A DNA stretch of 64,000 bases from Pararhizobium polonicum (lineage in GTDB: Bacteria; Pseudomonadota; Alphaproteobacteria; Rhizobiales; Rhizobiaceae). The first letter of the stretch is position 1. Each line of letters begins with the position of its first letter. A program made the position numbers and the translations under genes. The DNA is taken from contig NZ_LGLV01000007.1 of the NCBI RefSeq assembly GCF_001687365.1, positions 186,001 to 250,000 of the forward strand. Reading direction: 5' to 3'. Positions 36,125-46,948 of the stretch are shown here, in pieces. Below the pieces are notes generated by a model, which made no database searches, was not told the DNA's origin, and was given only the letters and a program-made list of their open reading frames with translations.

Positions 36125-38586
36125 CCAGCTCTCCAGATTTCCCCGGCATATTGCCGGATTGTACGGTCGGAGGAAAACCAGCCCATGCGCGCGGTGTTGC
36201 GGATGGTCTTGGAATACCAGCTGGCCGTATCGGTCCAGATGGCGTCCACCTCGCGCTGCGCCGTGGCATAGGCATCGAAATCGGCCGCCACCATGAACCA
36301 GTCGTGATTGTAGATGCCATCGATCAGGCCGGTGAAGCGGTTGCGGTCATCCGGCGAGAAGACGCCGGAGGAAATCGCAAACAGCGCCTGCGACAGCTCG
36401 CGCGACTGCTCGATGATGGCGCGGGGGTTGTGACCCTCGGCGCGCACCTTGGAGACTTCGTCCGCCGTCATTCCGAAAATCTTGATGTTGTCCGCACCGA
36501 CCCAGTCCCGCATTTCGACGTTGGCGCCATCCAGCGTTCCGATGGTCAGCGCCCCGTTCAACGCGAATTTCATGTTGCCGGTTCCCGACGCTTCCATGCC
36601 GGCCGTCGAAATCTGCTCCGAAAGGTCTGCCGCCGGGACCATGATCTCGGCCAGCGAGACGTTGTAGTTGGGAATGAAGACGATCTTCAGAAGGCCGCGC
36701 ACCGACGGGTCGTTGTTGATGACCTTGGCGACATCATTGGCAAGCTTGATGATCAGCTTGGCATTGTGATAGCTCGGCGCCGCCTTGCCGGCGAACAGCT
36801 TGACCCGCGGCACCCAGTCGAGTTCGGGATGCGAGCGGATCTGGTCGTAGAGCGAAATCGCCTCGACGATGTTGAGCAGTTGGCGCTTGTATTCGTGGAT
36901 GCGCTTGATCTGGATATCGAACATCGCTGACGGATCGAGCCGGATGCCCATGCGGCTCTGGACCAGTTGGGCGAGCTTGACCTTGTTGGACCGCTTGATC
37001 CTTGCGAACTGCTCCTGAAAGTCGGGCTTGTCGGCAAAGGCGTCGAGGGCCTGCAGGGCTTCGGTATTGTCCATGAATTCATCGCCGATGGCGCCGCGGA
37101 TCAGCGTCACCAGGTCGGGATTGCACTGCATCAGCCAGCGGCGCGGGGTAATGCCGTTGGTCTTGTTGTTGATGCGTGTCGGGTAGAGCCGATGGAGATC
37201 GGCAAAGACCGTTTCCTTCATTAGCTCGGTATGAAGGGCGGAAACGCCGTTGATAGAGTGCGAGCCGACAAAGGCGAGATTGCCCATGCGCACGCGGCGG
37301 TCGCCGCTCTCGTCGATCAGCGAGATATTGCGGACCTCCTGGTCGCTATGGCTCTTCTGCTTGCGCGCCTCCAGCAGGATCTTGGCGTTGATCGCGTAGA
37401 CGATCTGCATGTGGCGCGGCAACAGGCGCTCGAATAGCGGCACCGGCCAGGTTTCCAGCGCTTCCGGCAGAAGCGTGTGGTTGGTGTAGGAGAAGGTGTG
37501 GCGGGCGATATCCCAGGCGGCTTCGAAATCCATGCCGTGCACGTCGGTCAAAAGGCGGACGAGTTCGGCGACGGAGACGGCCGGATGGGTGTCGTTGAGC
37601 TGGATGGCGACCTTGTCGGCGAGCGAGGTGAAATCCGGATATTGCTGCAGATGGCGGCGCAGGATGTCCTGAAGCGAGGCGGAGGAGAAGAAGAACTCCT
37701 GGCGCAGGCGCAGTTCCTGGCCGGCAGGCGTGGCGTCGGCCGGATAGAGGACGCGGGCGAGACTTTCCGCCTTGTTGCTTTCGCGCAGCGCGCCGATGTG
37801 GTCGCCGGCATTGAAGGCGTCGAGCAGGATCGGATCGATCGGATGGGCGGTCCACAGGCGCAGGGTGTTGACGCGCTTGGCACGCCAGCCGACCACCGGC
37901 GTATCGCAGGCCGTGGCGATGACGCGCTCGGCCGGTTTCCAGACGTAGCGGGTCACTTCCTCGTCGACATTGACGGTTTCGACCGAGCCGCCGAAACCGA
38001 TTTCGTAGGAGCTTTCGCGGCGCTCGAATTCCCAGGGGTTGCCGTGGGCAAGCCAGGTTTCCGGCAGCTCCACCTGCCAGCCATCGGCCATCTGCTGGCG
38101 GAAGAGGCCGTGCACGTAGCGGATGCCATAGCCATAGGCCGGGATATCGACGGTCGCCATCGATTCCATGAAACAGGCAGCCAGACGGCCGAGACCGCCG
38201 TTGCCGAGCGCTGCATCCGGCTCAAGGGCGGCGATGACATCGATATCGACGCCGAAGGAGGCAAGCGCCTCGCGCAGTTCGTCCATCAGGCCGATATTGG
38301 TGACGGCATCGCGCATCAGGCGGCCGATCAGGAATTCGAGCGAGAGGTAATAGACCCGCTTGGCATCGGTGGCGTAGGCCTTGCGGGTCGATTCCATCCA
38401 TTTGTCGGTGATGCGGTCGCGCACGACGAGGATCGCGGCCGTCAGCCAGTCGTGGGGCTTGGCGACTTTCGGGTCCTTGCCGATGCGGTAGGTGAGGCGT
38501 TCGATGATTTCCTGGGCGAGAACTCCAGCGTTCGATTCGCGGGGCGCGGCGCTGGGAATTTTTTCGTTGGACAAACGATCGATCAT
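36121..38586 (-). CDS. glgP: Glycogen phosphorylase
   Basis: An 821-residue PLP enzyme releasing glucose-1-P from glycogen. The PLP lysine lies in 'GTGNMKFALNGALTIGTLDGAN'; substrate motifs include 'GLGRLAACFMESMAT' and 'YGIRYVHGLFRQ'. It is the first gene of glgP-glgB-glgC-glgA-pgm. About 85-92 bases upstream is an AAGCGCTT palindrome (38671-38678), a LacI-family-like core that may be an operator; this is speculative. Confidence 0.97.
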   Translation of the reverse strand: MIDRLSNEKIPSAAPRESNAGVLAQEIIERLTYRIGKDPKVAKPHDWLTAAILVVRDRITDKWMESTRKAYATDAKRVYYLSLEFLIGRLMRDAVTNIGLMDELREALASFGVDIDVIAALEPDAALGNGGLGRLAACFMESMATVDIPAYGYGIRYVHGLFRQQMADGWQVELPETWLAHGNPWEFERRESSYEIGFGGSVETVNVDEEVTRYVWKPAERVIATACDTPVVGWRAKRVNTLRLWTAHPIDPILLDAFNAGDHIGALRESNKAESLARVLYPADATPAGQELRLRQEFFFSSASLQDILRRHLQQYPDFTSLADKVAIQLNDTHPAVSVAELVRLLTDVHGMDFEAAWDIARHTFSYTNHTLLPEALETWPVPLFERLLPRHMQIVYAINAKILLEARKQKSHSDQEVRNISLIDESGDRRVRMGNLAFVGSHSINGVSALHTELMKETVFADLHRLYPTRINNKTNGITPRRWLMQCNPDLVTLIRGAIGDEFMDNTEALQALDAFADKPDFQEQFARIKRSNKVKLAQLVQSRMGIRLDPSAMFDIQIKRIHEYKRQLLNIVEAISLYDQIRSHPELDWVPRVKLFAGKAAPSYHNAKLIIKLANDVAKVINNDPSVRGLLKIVFIPNYNVSLAEIMVPAADLSEQISTAGMEASGTGNMKFALNGALTIGTLDGANVEMRDWVGADNIKIFGMTADEVSKVRAEGHNPRAIIEQSRELSQALFAISSGVFSPDDRNRFTGLIDGIYNHDWFMVAADFDAYATAQREVDAIWTDTASWYSKTIRNTARMGWFSSDRTIRQYAGEIWRAG

Positions 38587-38788
38587 GGAAAAGGGTTACC
38601 CTCTGCGTGCGGTTTGGGAGACCGGAGGCGGACACCAACGGGGCATATAAGCGATTTATGCACCGATACGAAGCGCTTGCAATAGCGTTTTCAATAAGAT
38701 GAAAATTGATCCGGCCGCGTCTTCGAAACGGCTTGCGAATTGCCGGACGTCTGCGCGCCGATGTTCTGGTGGGGGCGGCGATAACACG

Positions 38789-38821
38789 CAAAAAAGCCCG
38801 CCTCGATGTTTCGGGCGGGCT
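38789..38821 (-). terminator. Terminator after the TadG-like gene
   Basis: AGCCCGCC (38795-38802) pairs with GGCGGGCT (38814-38821); on the minus strand it runs into TTTTTTGCG. It is 23 bases after the stop codon. Confidence 0.8.
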
Positions 38822-38844
38822 CGTTACTGTGCGTTTCTTCCGTC

Positions 38845-40101
38845 TTACTGTGTCAGTCGAACGGTCAAGTTGGATGCTTTTTCACCGATCGTCTTGAAGG
38901 CGGAGATAAGGGCGGCACTGTTTTCCGCTTGGAAATAATGGCTGGCATCGGTTGCGCAATATCTCAGAAGGGTCTGGCCGCGTGTCGGCGCCATGAAGGC
39001 GACGGTGAAGACCTCGATCTTATTGGTCCGGGCCGATTCACAAGCCAACTTCGTATCATTATCGGACTTCGTGTCGTTGCCGGTGCCTTGTTTGCCGCCG
39101 TAAAAGTTGTTTTCGCCGTCGGTCATGAAAACGATGTATTTTTTCGGGTCGGTTTGGCCGTTCTTTGCCTCGTGGAGTTTTTCTTCCGAGCTTTTATCCG
39201 TCTTTGGCAGTGTCAGTGCAGCAAGGGCGGCCTTGAATGCGCCGCTCGAATCCGTGCCACCCTCTGCGGTAAGCAAATTGACATAGCTCAGGGCTGATGC
39301 CGTGCCCCACGCGAGGGCACCGGTGTTGTCCTTTTGGCTGCTGTACGACACGCTCGCGGTCCGGACGTATTTGGAGTCCGGATCGGCGGTCTTCAACTGG
39401 GCAAGCAGATTGCCGACGGCGAGTTTGAGCGACGTGATCTTCGCCACGTAGCAAGGTGTGCTCCACGTGGCCCTGGGCCAGTCGCTTTCCTGATAGGTAT
39501 AGCAGGATTTGCTGGTGGTATCGATTGCGTTGGTCTTCCACGCCATCGAGCCGGAGCGATCGAGAACCAGGAACATCGAGAGCGCATTCTTCGCTTCGGT
39601 GGCACCGATTGACTTGCTGGTCGTGCCGATCGTGGTTTGTTTCATGCCGAGCAGCTGGGTCATGGAATTGAGCGGGACGCTGAAGCTCGACGAGACCTGG
39701 ACATTGTAGGTCTTGCTATTTCCCATGCCGACCGTGACCGTTTGTTCCTCGATATCAACGACCGTGGCGGAAAAAGCCTCGTTAAAAGCGGCCAGCTCTT
39801 CCGGAGTCATGCTGGACGACTTCCAGTTCTGCATCTGGGCCTTGACGAAGTCCTTGGCCATCAGCTTGGCCTGCGCCTGGGTCGATGTCTGGTTTGCAAG
39901 AGCCGAGGACGCGGCGAGTGCTGCCGCATCGGTGGCGTCCTGCAGATGGTTCTTGGCCATCATCATATTGGTCAGGTCTATCGCGACGCCGCCCGAGGCG
40001 AGCAGGACCGGCAGCAACAGTGCCGTCATCATGCCGAAATTGCCGCGGCGGTCGCCAGTAAATTTTGAACAGGACTGCAGAAGAAGTGAACGCTTTGCCA
40101 T
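38845..40101 (-). CDS. TadG-like protein with von Willebrand factor A domain
   Basis: A 418-residue membrane-anchored protein. The N-terminal 'RRGNFGMMTALLLPVLLASGGVAIDLTNMM' (residues about 18-48) is a TadE/TadG-type helix. From about 172 a VWA domain begins with an intact MIDAS 'DRSGSM' (181-186), later 'GGTDSSGAF' and 'IVFMTDGENN'. The bulk is outside the cytoplasm. Related proteins accompany Tad pili, but no other tad genes are near. ATG 40101 with GGGGA upstream is preferred to the GTG at 40113. It has its own terminator. Confidence 0.87.
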   Translation of the reverse strand: MAKRSLLLQSCSKFTGDRRGNFGMMTALLLPVLLASGGVAIDLTNMMMAKNHLQDATDAAALAASSALANQTSTQAQAKLMAKDFVKAQMQNWKSSSMTPEELAAFNEAFSATVVDIEEQTVTVGMGNSKTYNVQVSSSFSVPLNSMTQLLGMKQTTIGTTSKSIGATEAKNALSMFLVLDRSGSMAWKTNAIDTTSKSCYTYQESDWPRATWSTPCYVAKITSLKLAVGNLLAQLKTADPDSKYVRTASVSYSSQKDNTGALAWGTASALSYVNLLTAEGGTDSSGAFKAALAALTLPKTDKSSEEKLHEAKNGQTDPKKYIVFMTDGENNFYGGKQGTGNDTKSDNDTKLACESARTNKIEVFTVAFMAPTRGQTLLRYCATDASHYFQAENSAALISAFKTIGEKASNLTVRLTQ

Positions 40102-40277
40102 TTTTCCCCACACAAAACAGACGTGATTTTCAATGGAGCGACCTTTATCCGGTAAGTGTTACGGTCGGGTTGATCGTGGAAGTTGAAATTGATGATAATT
40201 TTAACGATCCCGCAAATGCAGGCTGTTGAGGCTGCTCCGGTGTGCGGAAAGGGGACGGCGGACGTTCCCGTTTTGGG

Positions 40278-41156
40278 TCACTTCAACGGAATGACGTCGA
40301 CGGCCTGTTCGGTCTTGTGCGATCCGTAGCTTTTCAGGACACCGATGACGGGGGCGACATCGCTGTAGTCGCGGCCATGGCCGACGACAATATGATCCAA
40401 TCCTGCAAAAATATTGTTGGTCGGGTCGAGTTCGAGCCAGCCGGAGGCGGTTCCGCACCAGAACCGCACCCAGGCATGCATGGCATCGGCGCCTTCGAGG
40501 CGCTCCTTGCCCGGTGGCGGGATGGTGCGCAAGAAGCCGCTGACGTAACCGGCGGGGATGCCGAGGCTGCGCAGGGCGGTGATCATCACGTGGGTGAAAT
40601 CCTGGCAGACGCCGCGTTTCAGCTTGAAGGCCTCGCGCGGCGTGGTGTCGACGGTGGTTGCCTTCGGATCGTAGACGAAATCCTTGTGGATCTCGGCGCA
40701 GATGGCGGTGGCGATCTGGCGGACCGTCATGCCGGGTTTGGCGATGCCGCGGGCATAGGAAGCAATCGCGGGATCGTCGGGCAGGCGCGGGCTGGCACCG
40801 AGGAAATGATGCGGCGAATTGGCATCGAGCGACCAGACGCTGGCAAGCTCGGCCGGAAAGCCGGCGAGATCGGGCGAAAAATCGGCGGTCAGCGGCTGGG
40901 GCTCGAGCTGGACGCGCGCCTGCATGCGGATCACCAGCTTTTCATGCTGCTTGCGAAACAGGATCGAGGTGGCGGGATTGGCGAAGAAATCGACGCTGTC
41001 GCGGCGCTCCTCGGGTGCCGGCGTGCAGGTGACGGTGCCGGCCACCAGCCGCTGGCGGTCCGGCAGCGAGAGGGGAAGCACGCGCACGACATGCCGGCCG
41101 CCGGAAACCGGGGCTTCGTAGGTATAGGTGATCCGCAGATTGATGTCGTAGAGCAT
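40278..41156 (-). CDS. Transglutaminase-like protein (third gene of the alpha-E cluster)
   Basis: A 292-residue cytosolic papain-like protein. An N-terminal beta-domain (about 1-90, 'YTYEAPVSGGRHVVRVLP') precedes the core with Cys184 in 'RGVCQDFTHVMI', His227 in 'DAMHAWVRFW' and Asp244 in 'LELDPTNN', a complete triad. Family members are usually predicted amidases or peptidases rather than cross-linking enzymes. It starts 37 bases after the ATP-grasp/alpha-E gene and is probably in the same operon. Confidence 0.9.
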   Translation of the reverse strand: MLYDINLRITYTYEAPVSGGRHVVRVLPLSLPDRQRLVAGTVTCTPAPEERRDSVDFFANPATSILFRKQHEKLVIRMQARVQLEPQPLTADFSPDLAGFPAELASVWSLDANSPHHFLGASPRLPDDPAIASYARGIAKPGMTVRQIATAICAEIHKDFVYDPKATTVDTTPREAFKLKRGVCQDFTHVMITALRSLGIPAGYVSGFLRTIPPPGKERLEGADAMHAWVRFWCGTASGWLELDPTNNIFAGLDHIVVGHGRDYSDVAPVIGVLKSYGSHKTEQAVDVIPLK

Positions 41157-41193
41157 GGGCTTCTCAAATCCGGCGCGTGAGGGCTGTCATATC

Positions 41194-43608
41194 CTATCCG
41201 AGATAGGTTTGCGCGAGGATGTCGGAGAAGCGCCCCAGTTCCTGTTCCAGATGGTTGTAGACCGATGCGTTCATGGCTTCCGGGGTCATCACCGCGAGAC
41301 CGGCATGGAGTTTCATGGCTTCACGGTAGAAGGGCGACATCTGGCCATTGGAGAAGGCGTTCGGCAGTTGCTCGACCTCGGTCTTGATCTCGTTCAGCTG
41401 GTAGAGGATCGAGCGCGGGTTGAGCGGATCGAGCGCCAGCAGGTCGGTGACCGTCAGCGCCGCGGTATTGACGTTGTAGCGGCGGCGGTGGGTCATGACG
41501 CTGTCGCCGATTTCAAGCAGCATGTCATAGGCGCCGTCCGGTGCGTCCTCGCCGGACATATGGCCGAGCAGCCGGGTCATGTGCAGGCCGCGCTCCAGAT
41601 AGCGGCCGATCGACAGGAAGCGCCAGCCGGTGAAGCGGTACATGTTTTCATGCACCAGACCGGCAAAGCCGGCGAGCTTGCGCAAGAGGATGGTCATCGC
41701 ATGGGTGGCGTCGTCGCCGGCCTGAACCGTCGACTGGAATTTGCGCGCGGTCTTGGCGAGGTCGTTGAGCGCCAGCCAGCCATCGGCGGAGAAGCGGTCG
41801 CGGATGTTGCTGGCCGAAAACAGGGCGCTGTTGATATTGGCCATCAGGCTGTCGGGCACCGGCTGCTTGGTATCGATATCGAGCCCGGCCAGATAGTCGG
41901 TGATATCCTTCAACAGCGGCATTTCGGTATTGGCGGTTTCGGCATAGCGGCCGTGCCAGGCGCGCAGGATGCGCAATGCGCCTTCCGCCCGCTCGATATA
42001 ACGGCCGAGCCAGAAGAGGTTGTCGGCCGCCCGGCTCGGCAGGCTGCCGGGCATGATGCGGATAAAACTTTCCTCGGCCGGCAGAAGCGTCATCTGCTCG
42101 ACAGGCTTCTGGCTGACGATCCAGACGTCGGCGGCCGAACCGCCGGCCTGCATGGCGATGGCGGCTGCGTCAGCGCCGGAGCCGATGCGGGCAAAGCCGC
42201 CGGGCATCACCTGCCAGCCGTCGCGGGTGCGGGCAACGTAGACGCGCAGGCTCATCGGCCGCGGCGTCAGCTTGCCGTTGACCCAGGCTGGCGTGGTGGA
42301 GAGCGTGACGACTTCCTGCCCGACGAGCTTGGGGCCGTCTGCCTGCAGCCATTCGGCGGCCGAGACCTTGGCATTGTCGCGCAGCGAGGAACCGAGGATC
42401 GACTGGCCGTTGTCGTCGAAGAAGGGGCGGGTGGAATAGGCTGGGCCGATCACCATCTTTTCGATGTTGCGGGCGACCTGATCGCGCTCCGGCTGCTGGC
42501 CGCACCACCAGGTGGCGATGCTCGGCAGCAGCGGGTCCTCGCCCAACAGATGACGACAGATGGTCGGCGTGAAGGCGAGGAAGGCGCGGGTTTCGAGAAT
42601 GCCGGAGCCAAGCGAATTGACGATCGAAACGGAGCCGGAGCGCAGCGCCTCGACAATGCCGGGTGTGCCGATATGCGAACTCTGGTTGAGCTCCAGCGGA
42701 TCGGCAAAGGCGGCATCGAGGCGGCGCCAGAGCACGCCGACGGGTTTGAGGCCGGCAACGGTGCGCACCATCACCCGGCCGTCGATGACGGTCAGGTCCT
42801 CGCCCTCGAGCAGCATGAAGCCGAGATAGCGGGCGATATAGGCGTGTTCGAAATAGGTTTCGTTGGCAACGCCGGGCGTCAGCACGGCGATGCGGTCGTC
42901 GGGATGTTTCTTGCGCGATTGCAGTTCGTCGCGGAAGGCGCCAAAAAAGCCGGCCAGACGATGGACATGGGTTTCGGCATAGAGATCGGAAAAGGCGCGC
43001 GTCGTTGCCACCCGGTTTTCGAGCGCGAAACCGGCGCCCGATGGCGCCTCGGTGCGGTCCGACAGCACCCACCAGTTGCCATCCGGCCCACGGCCGATCT
43101 CGAAGGAACAGAAATGCAGGAAATGGCCGTCGGCGGGAAGAACGCCGACCATCGGACGCAGGAATTCCGGATTGCCGGCCACCAGCGACGGCGGCAGGAA
43201 GCCTTCGGCGACCAGCCGGTTGGGGCCGTAGATATCGGCCGCCATGCGCTCCAAAAGTTCGGCGCGCTGGGTCAGGCCTTTCGAGACGGCCTGCCACTCC
43301 ACATCATCGATCAGGACCGGAACATGGGAAAGCGGCCAGCTGCGCTCCGAATTTTCCTTGGTGCCATAGGCCCGGTAAAACACCCCGGCATCGCGCAGAT
43401 AACGGTCGGCGCGGGCGAAGCGGTTGGACAGCTCGGTTTCGTCCATGCGGCCGATGGAGGCGAGAAAATTCTGCCAGACCGGCCGGACATTGCCGTTCGT
43501 GTCGAGCATTTCATCGGCAATGCCGGGAAGCGCACGATAGCCAAAAACCGGATCGCTGCCGATCCGGTTTTCGCTGCGTGTTACTTCCGCCGTCTGCTTC
43601 TTGGACAT
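41194..43608 (-). CDS. Circularly permuted ATP-grasp protein fused to an alpha-E domain
   Basis: An 804-residue cytosolic protein. The first ~470 residues match the circularly permuted ATP-grasp type 2 domain ('YGPNRLVAEGFLPPSLVAGNPEF', 'GVANETYFEHAYIARYLGF', 'VNSLGSGILETRAFLAF'). From about 500 an alpha-helical alpha-E (DUF403) domain follows ('SRAADNLFWLGRYIERAEGALRILR', 'FLSIGRYLERGLHMTRLL'). Elsewhere the two are often separate genes. ATP-grasp enzymes form amide bonds from a carboxylate via acyl phosphate, so a peptide ligase role is predicted. It starts seven bases after the DUF2126 gene. Confidence 0.9.
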   Translation of the reverse strand: MSKKQTAEVTRSENRIGSDPVFGYRALPGIADEMLDTNGNVRPVWQNFLASIGRMDETELSNRFARADRYLRDAGVFYRAYGTKENSERSWPLSHVPVLIDDVEWQAVSKGLTQRAELLERMAADIYGPNRLVAEGFLPPSLVAGNPEFLRPMVGVLPADGHFLHFCSFEIGRGPDGNWWVLSDRTEAPSGAGFALENRVATTRAFSDLYAETHVHRLAGFFGAFRDELQSRKKHPDDRIAVLTPGVANETYFEHAYIARYLGFMLLEGEDLTVIDGRVMVRTVAGLKPVGVLWRRLDAAFADPLELNQSSHIGTPGIVEALRSGSVSIVNSLGSGILETRAFLAFTPTICRHLLGEDPLLPSIATWWCGQQPERDQVARNIEKMVIGPAYSTRPFFDDNGQSILGSSLRDNAKVSAAEWLQADGPKLVGQEVVTLSTTPAWVNGKLTPRPMSLRVYVARTRDGWQVMPGGFARIGSGADAAAIAMQAGGSAADVWIVSQKPVEQMTLLPAEESFIRIMPGSLPSRAADNLFWLGRYIERAEGALRILRAWHGRYAETANTEMPLLKDITDYLAGLDIDTKQPVPDSLMANINSALFSASNIRDRFSADGWLALNDLAKTARKFQSTVQAGDDATHAMTILLRKLAGFAGLVHENMYRFTGWRFLSIGRYLERGLHMTRLLGHMSGEDAPDGAYDMLLEIGDSVMTHRRRYNVNTAALTVTDLLALDPLNPRSILYQLNEIKTEVEQLPNAFSNGQMSPFYREAMKLHAGLAVMTPEAMNASVYNHLEQELGRFSDILAQTYLG

Positions 43609-43615
43609 TAATACC

Positions 43616-46600
43616 CTACACTCCTGCCGGACGCCGCAAATCGAGCGTCAGGGGAAATTCTGCTGATGGAGTTTCCGGCATCAGCGCATAGGCGCCGGCC
43701 GTGTGACCCCACGGCTCGAAACGCGCCAACCTGCGGGCTTCGGCCTCGTTGCCGTTCACCGGAAATGTGTCGTAACTGCGTCCGCCCGGGTGGGCAACAT
43801 GATATATGCAGCCGCCGATCGAACGTTTCGACCATGTATCATAAATGTCGAATGTAAGCGGGGTGTTAACCGGCAAAGTCGGGTGCAGGCCCGATACCGG
43901 CTGCCACGCCTTGTAGCGGACGCCGGCAACGGACACGCCGTTGAAGCCGGTTTTGGTCAGCGGCAGCGCCCGGCCGTTGCAGGCAACGGTGTAGCGTTCG
44001 GGATTGGCGGTTTCCAGCTTCACCTGCAGCCGTTCGACGGAACTGTCGACATAACGCACGGTGCCGCCGGGCGCGCCTTCCTCGCCCATCACATGCCATG
44101 GCTCCAGCGCCTGGCGGATTTCCAGCTTGGCGCCGAGATATTCGACCTCGCCGCAGAAGGGGAAGCGGAACTCCAGCTGAGCCTCGAACCATTCGGGCCT
44201 GAGATCAAAGCCGTTGGCGCGGAGATCGCCGAGCACATCGAGGAAATCCTGCCAGACGTAGTGCGGCAGCATGAAGCGGTCATGCAGGGCGGTGCCCCAG
44301 CGCACGAGCCTGCCTTCGGCCGGGTTCTGCCAGAAGCGGGCGATGAGGGCGCGCACCAGCACCTGCTGGGCAAGGCTCATGCGGGCGTTCGGCGGCATCT
44401 CGAAGCCGCGGAATTCGACAAGGCCGAGCCGCCCGGTCGGGCCGTCCGGCGAAAACAGCTTGTCGATGCAGATTTCGGCGCGGTGGGTGTTGCCGGTGAC
44501 GTCGGTCAGGAGATTGCGGAAGAGGCGATCGACCATCCACGGCAGCGGCTGCTGCGCCATGCCGGGCACGGGCACCTGCGCCATGGCGATTTCGAGTTCG
44601 TAGAGCGTGTCGTGCCGGGCTTCGTCGATGCGTGGCGCCTGGCTGGTCGGGCCGATGAACATGCCCGAGAAGAGATAGGACAGCGACGGATGCCGCTGCC
44701 AGTGCAGGATCAGGCTTTTGAGCAGGTCCGGCCGGCGCAGGAACGGGCTGTTGTTGGGATTGTTGCCGCCAACAACCACATGGTTGCCGCCGCCGGTGCC
44801 GGTGTGGCGGCCGTCGATCATGAACTTGTCGGCGCCCAGCCTTGTCAGGCGGGCTTCCTCGTAGATCGCCGTGGTGATGGCGACGCAATCGGCCCAGTTG
44901 GACGCCGGATGGATGTTGACCTCGATGACGCCGGGATCGGGGGCGACGCGCATGACGTTGATGCGCTCGTCCTGCGGCGGCGAATAGCCCTCGATATGGA
45001 TCGGCAGGCCGAGATCGGCGGCAGCCTTTTCCGCGGCGGCGATCAGCTCCAGATAGTCCTCGATGCGCTCGACCGGCGGCATGAAGACGCAGAGACGGCC
45101 ATCGCGCGGTTCGACGCTCATGGCGGTGCGCACGGCGCCACGGATATCGGCATTTGCCGCTTCCAGTACCTGTTCAGCGCGCTTCTGCCGGGCCTCAGTG
45201 GCCACCTTGCGGGAGGCTTCGGCCAGCGCCCTTGCCGGCGTTCCGTAATCCGGAAGAGGCTCGCGATCGATCGACGGATCTTCCGGGTGGATGTAGGGAT
45301 ATTCCGAGGGCGGCACGTAAGGCAGGGTGCCGAGCGGCATGCGGAAGCCGATCGGGCTGTCGCCGGGGATCAGGAAGATCTTGCCGCGGCGCGTGCGCCA
45401 TTTCTCCGAAATCCATTTCTGACCCTCGGCTTTGGAGTTCCAGGCCTGGACGGGAAGAATATAGCCGGTCGGCGTCGTCAGGCCGCGCTCGAACACCTTG
45501 GCGATGCGGGCGCGCTCTTCCGGGCTTTCCAGCTTGGAATTGGCGGGGTCGACATTTTCCGGCAGGCTGCCTTCCTTGATGATCCATTCGGCCGGATCCT
45601 CGAAGGCCGGGATCACCATCTCCGGTTCGATCTCAAGCTCGGCGGCAATGCCGCTGATCAGCGCTTCGGCCTCCTTGGCGGTGACCTTGGTGTCCTGTCC
45701 CTCGGCGGCAATCAGCGCCGGATCGTGCCAGATCGGCTTGCCGTCCTTGCGCCAGTAGAGCGAGAAGGTCCAGCGCGGCAGGCTTTCGCCGGGATACCAC
45801 TTGCCCTGGCCGTAATGCAGGAAGCCGCCGGGGGCGAAGCGTTCGCGCAGGCGCCGGATCAGCTCGTCGGCCTTGTCGCGCTTGGTCGGGCCGACGGCGC
45901 CGGTGTTCCATTCCTCCGATTCGAAATCGTCGATGGAGACGAAGGTCGGCTCGCCGCCCATGGTGAGGCGCACGTCAGCACCGTTCAGCACCGTGTCGAC
46001 ATGCTCGCCGAGCGCATTCAGCGCCTGCCAGCTTTCCTCCGAAAACGGCTTGGTGATACGCGGGTGTTCGGCGACGCGGCTCACCGTCATGGCGAAGTCG
46101 AAGGTGGTGTTGGCATCGCCATAGAGGCCGCCGGAGATCGGCGCGGCATTGCGGTAGTGCGGCGTGGCGGCCAGCGGAATGTGGCTTTCGCCAGTGAGTA
46201 GGCCCGAGGTCGGATCGAGCCCGACCCAGCCGGCGCCGGGAATATAGACCTCGCACCAAGCATGCAGATCGGTGAAATCGACCTCGGTGCCGGAGGGACC
46301 GTCGAGCGCCTTGAGATCCGGCGCAAGCTGGATGAGGTAGCCGGAGACGAAGCGGGCGGCCAGCCCAAGATTGCGCAGGATCTGCACGAGCAGCCAGCTG
46401 GAATCGCGGCAGGAGCCGAGCGCCAGCTGCAGCGTCTCTTCCGGCGTCTGGACGCCCGGCTCCATGCGGATGACGTAATTGACCTTCTGCTGCAGGCGCG
46501 CGTTGAGGCCGACGATGAAGTCGATGGTGCGCATCGGTGTCAGGTCGACGGAGGCGATGTAGTCGGCAAGCGCGGGGCTCATCGGCTCCGGCTGCATGTA

Positions 46601-46948
46601 GATCTTCAGGTCGTCGCGGATGTCTTCCGGATAGGTGAACGGGAACATCTCGGCTTCTTCCTCGATGAAGAAGTCGAAAGGATTGTAGACCGTCATGTCG
46701 GCGATGAGATCGACCTCGATCTTCAGCTCGGTGACCGGGTCGGGAAAAACATAGCGCGAGAGATAGTTGCCGTAGGGATCCTGCTGCAGCGTGACGAAGT
46801 GATTTTCCGGCGTCACCTTGAGCGAGTGGCTGATCACCTTGGTCTTGGAGTGGGCCGCCGGTTTCAGCCGGATGATCTGTGGGCCGAGCCGCACCGGCTT
46901 GTCATATGTGTAATGCGTCAGGTGATAGATGCTTGCCTTGATCGCCAT
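43616..46948 (-). CDS. Transglutaminase-like/DUF2126 protein (first gene of the alpha-E cluster)
   Basis: An 1110-residue cytosolic protein. Residues 1-85 are the Bact_transglu_N beta-domain. The transglutaminase core has Cys180 in 'LGSCRDSSW', His229 in 'DLHAWCEVY' and Asp245 in 'LDPTSG'. Residues about 300-1110 are the large DUF2126 region ('[15 protein letters not shown]', '[18 protein letters not shown]', '[12 protein letters not shown]'), which resembles glutamine-synthetase-type amidoligases in its His/Gly/Glu motifs. ATG 46948 with GAGGGG upstream is preferred; the frame continues open for 73 residues of non-family sequence. Confidence 0.9.
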   Translation of the reverse strand: MAIKASIYHLTHYTYDKPVRLGPQIIRLKPAAHSKTKVISHSLKVTPENHFVTLQQDPYGNYLSRYVFPDPVTELKIEVDLIADMTVYNPFDFFIEEEAEMFPFTYPEDIRDDLKIYMQPEPMSPALADYIASVDLTPMRTIDFIVGLNARLQQKVNYVIRMEPGVQTPEETLQLALGSCRDSSWLLVQILRNLGLAARFVSGYLIQLAPDLKALDGPSGTEVDFTDLHAWCEVYIPGAGWVGLDPTSGLLTGESHIPLAATPHYRNAAPISGGLYGDANTTFDFAMTVSRVAEHPRITKPFSEESWQALNALGEHVDTVLNGADVRLTMGGEPTFVSIDDFESEEWNTGAVGPTKRDKADELIRRLRERFAPGGFLHYGQGKWYPGESLPRWTFSLYWRKDGKPIWHDPALIAAEGQDTKVTAKEAEALISGIAAELEIEPEMVIPAFEDPAEWIIKEGSLPENVDPANSKLESPEERARIAKVFERGLTTPTGYILPVQAWNSKAEGQKWISEKWRTRRGKIFLIPGDSPIGFRMPLGTLPYVPPSEYPYIHPEDPSIDREPLPDYGTPARALAEASRKVATEARQKRAEQVLEAANADIRGAVRTAMSVEPRDGRLCVFMPPVERIEDYLELIAAAEKAAADLGLPIHIEGYSPPQDERINVMRVAPDPGVIEVNIHPASNWADCVAITTAIYEEARLTRLGADKFMIDGRHTGTGGGNHVVVGGNNPNNSPFLRRPDLLKSLILHWQRHPSLSYLFSGMFIGPTSQAPRIDEARHDTLYELEIAMAQVPVPGMAQQPLPWMVDRLFRNLLTDVTGNTHRAEICIDKLFSPDGPTGRLGLVEFRGFEMPPNARMSLAQQVLVRALIARFWQNPAEGRLVRWGTALHDRFMLPHYVWQDFLDVLGDLRANGFDLRPEWFEAQLEFRFPFCGEVEYLGAKLEIRQALEPWHVMGEEGAPGGTVRYVDSSVERLQVKLETANPERYTVACNGRALPLTKTGFNGVSVAGVRYKAWQPVSGLHPTLPVNTPLTFDIYDTWSKRSIGGCIYHVAHPGGRSYDTFPVNGNEAEARRLARFEPWGHTAGAYALMPETPSAEFPLTLDLRRPAGV

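Noticed and set aside
43703..46201. 832-residue open frame antisense to the DUF2126 gene
   Set aside because: Shadow of a well-supported gene; composition is not protein-like.
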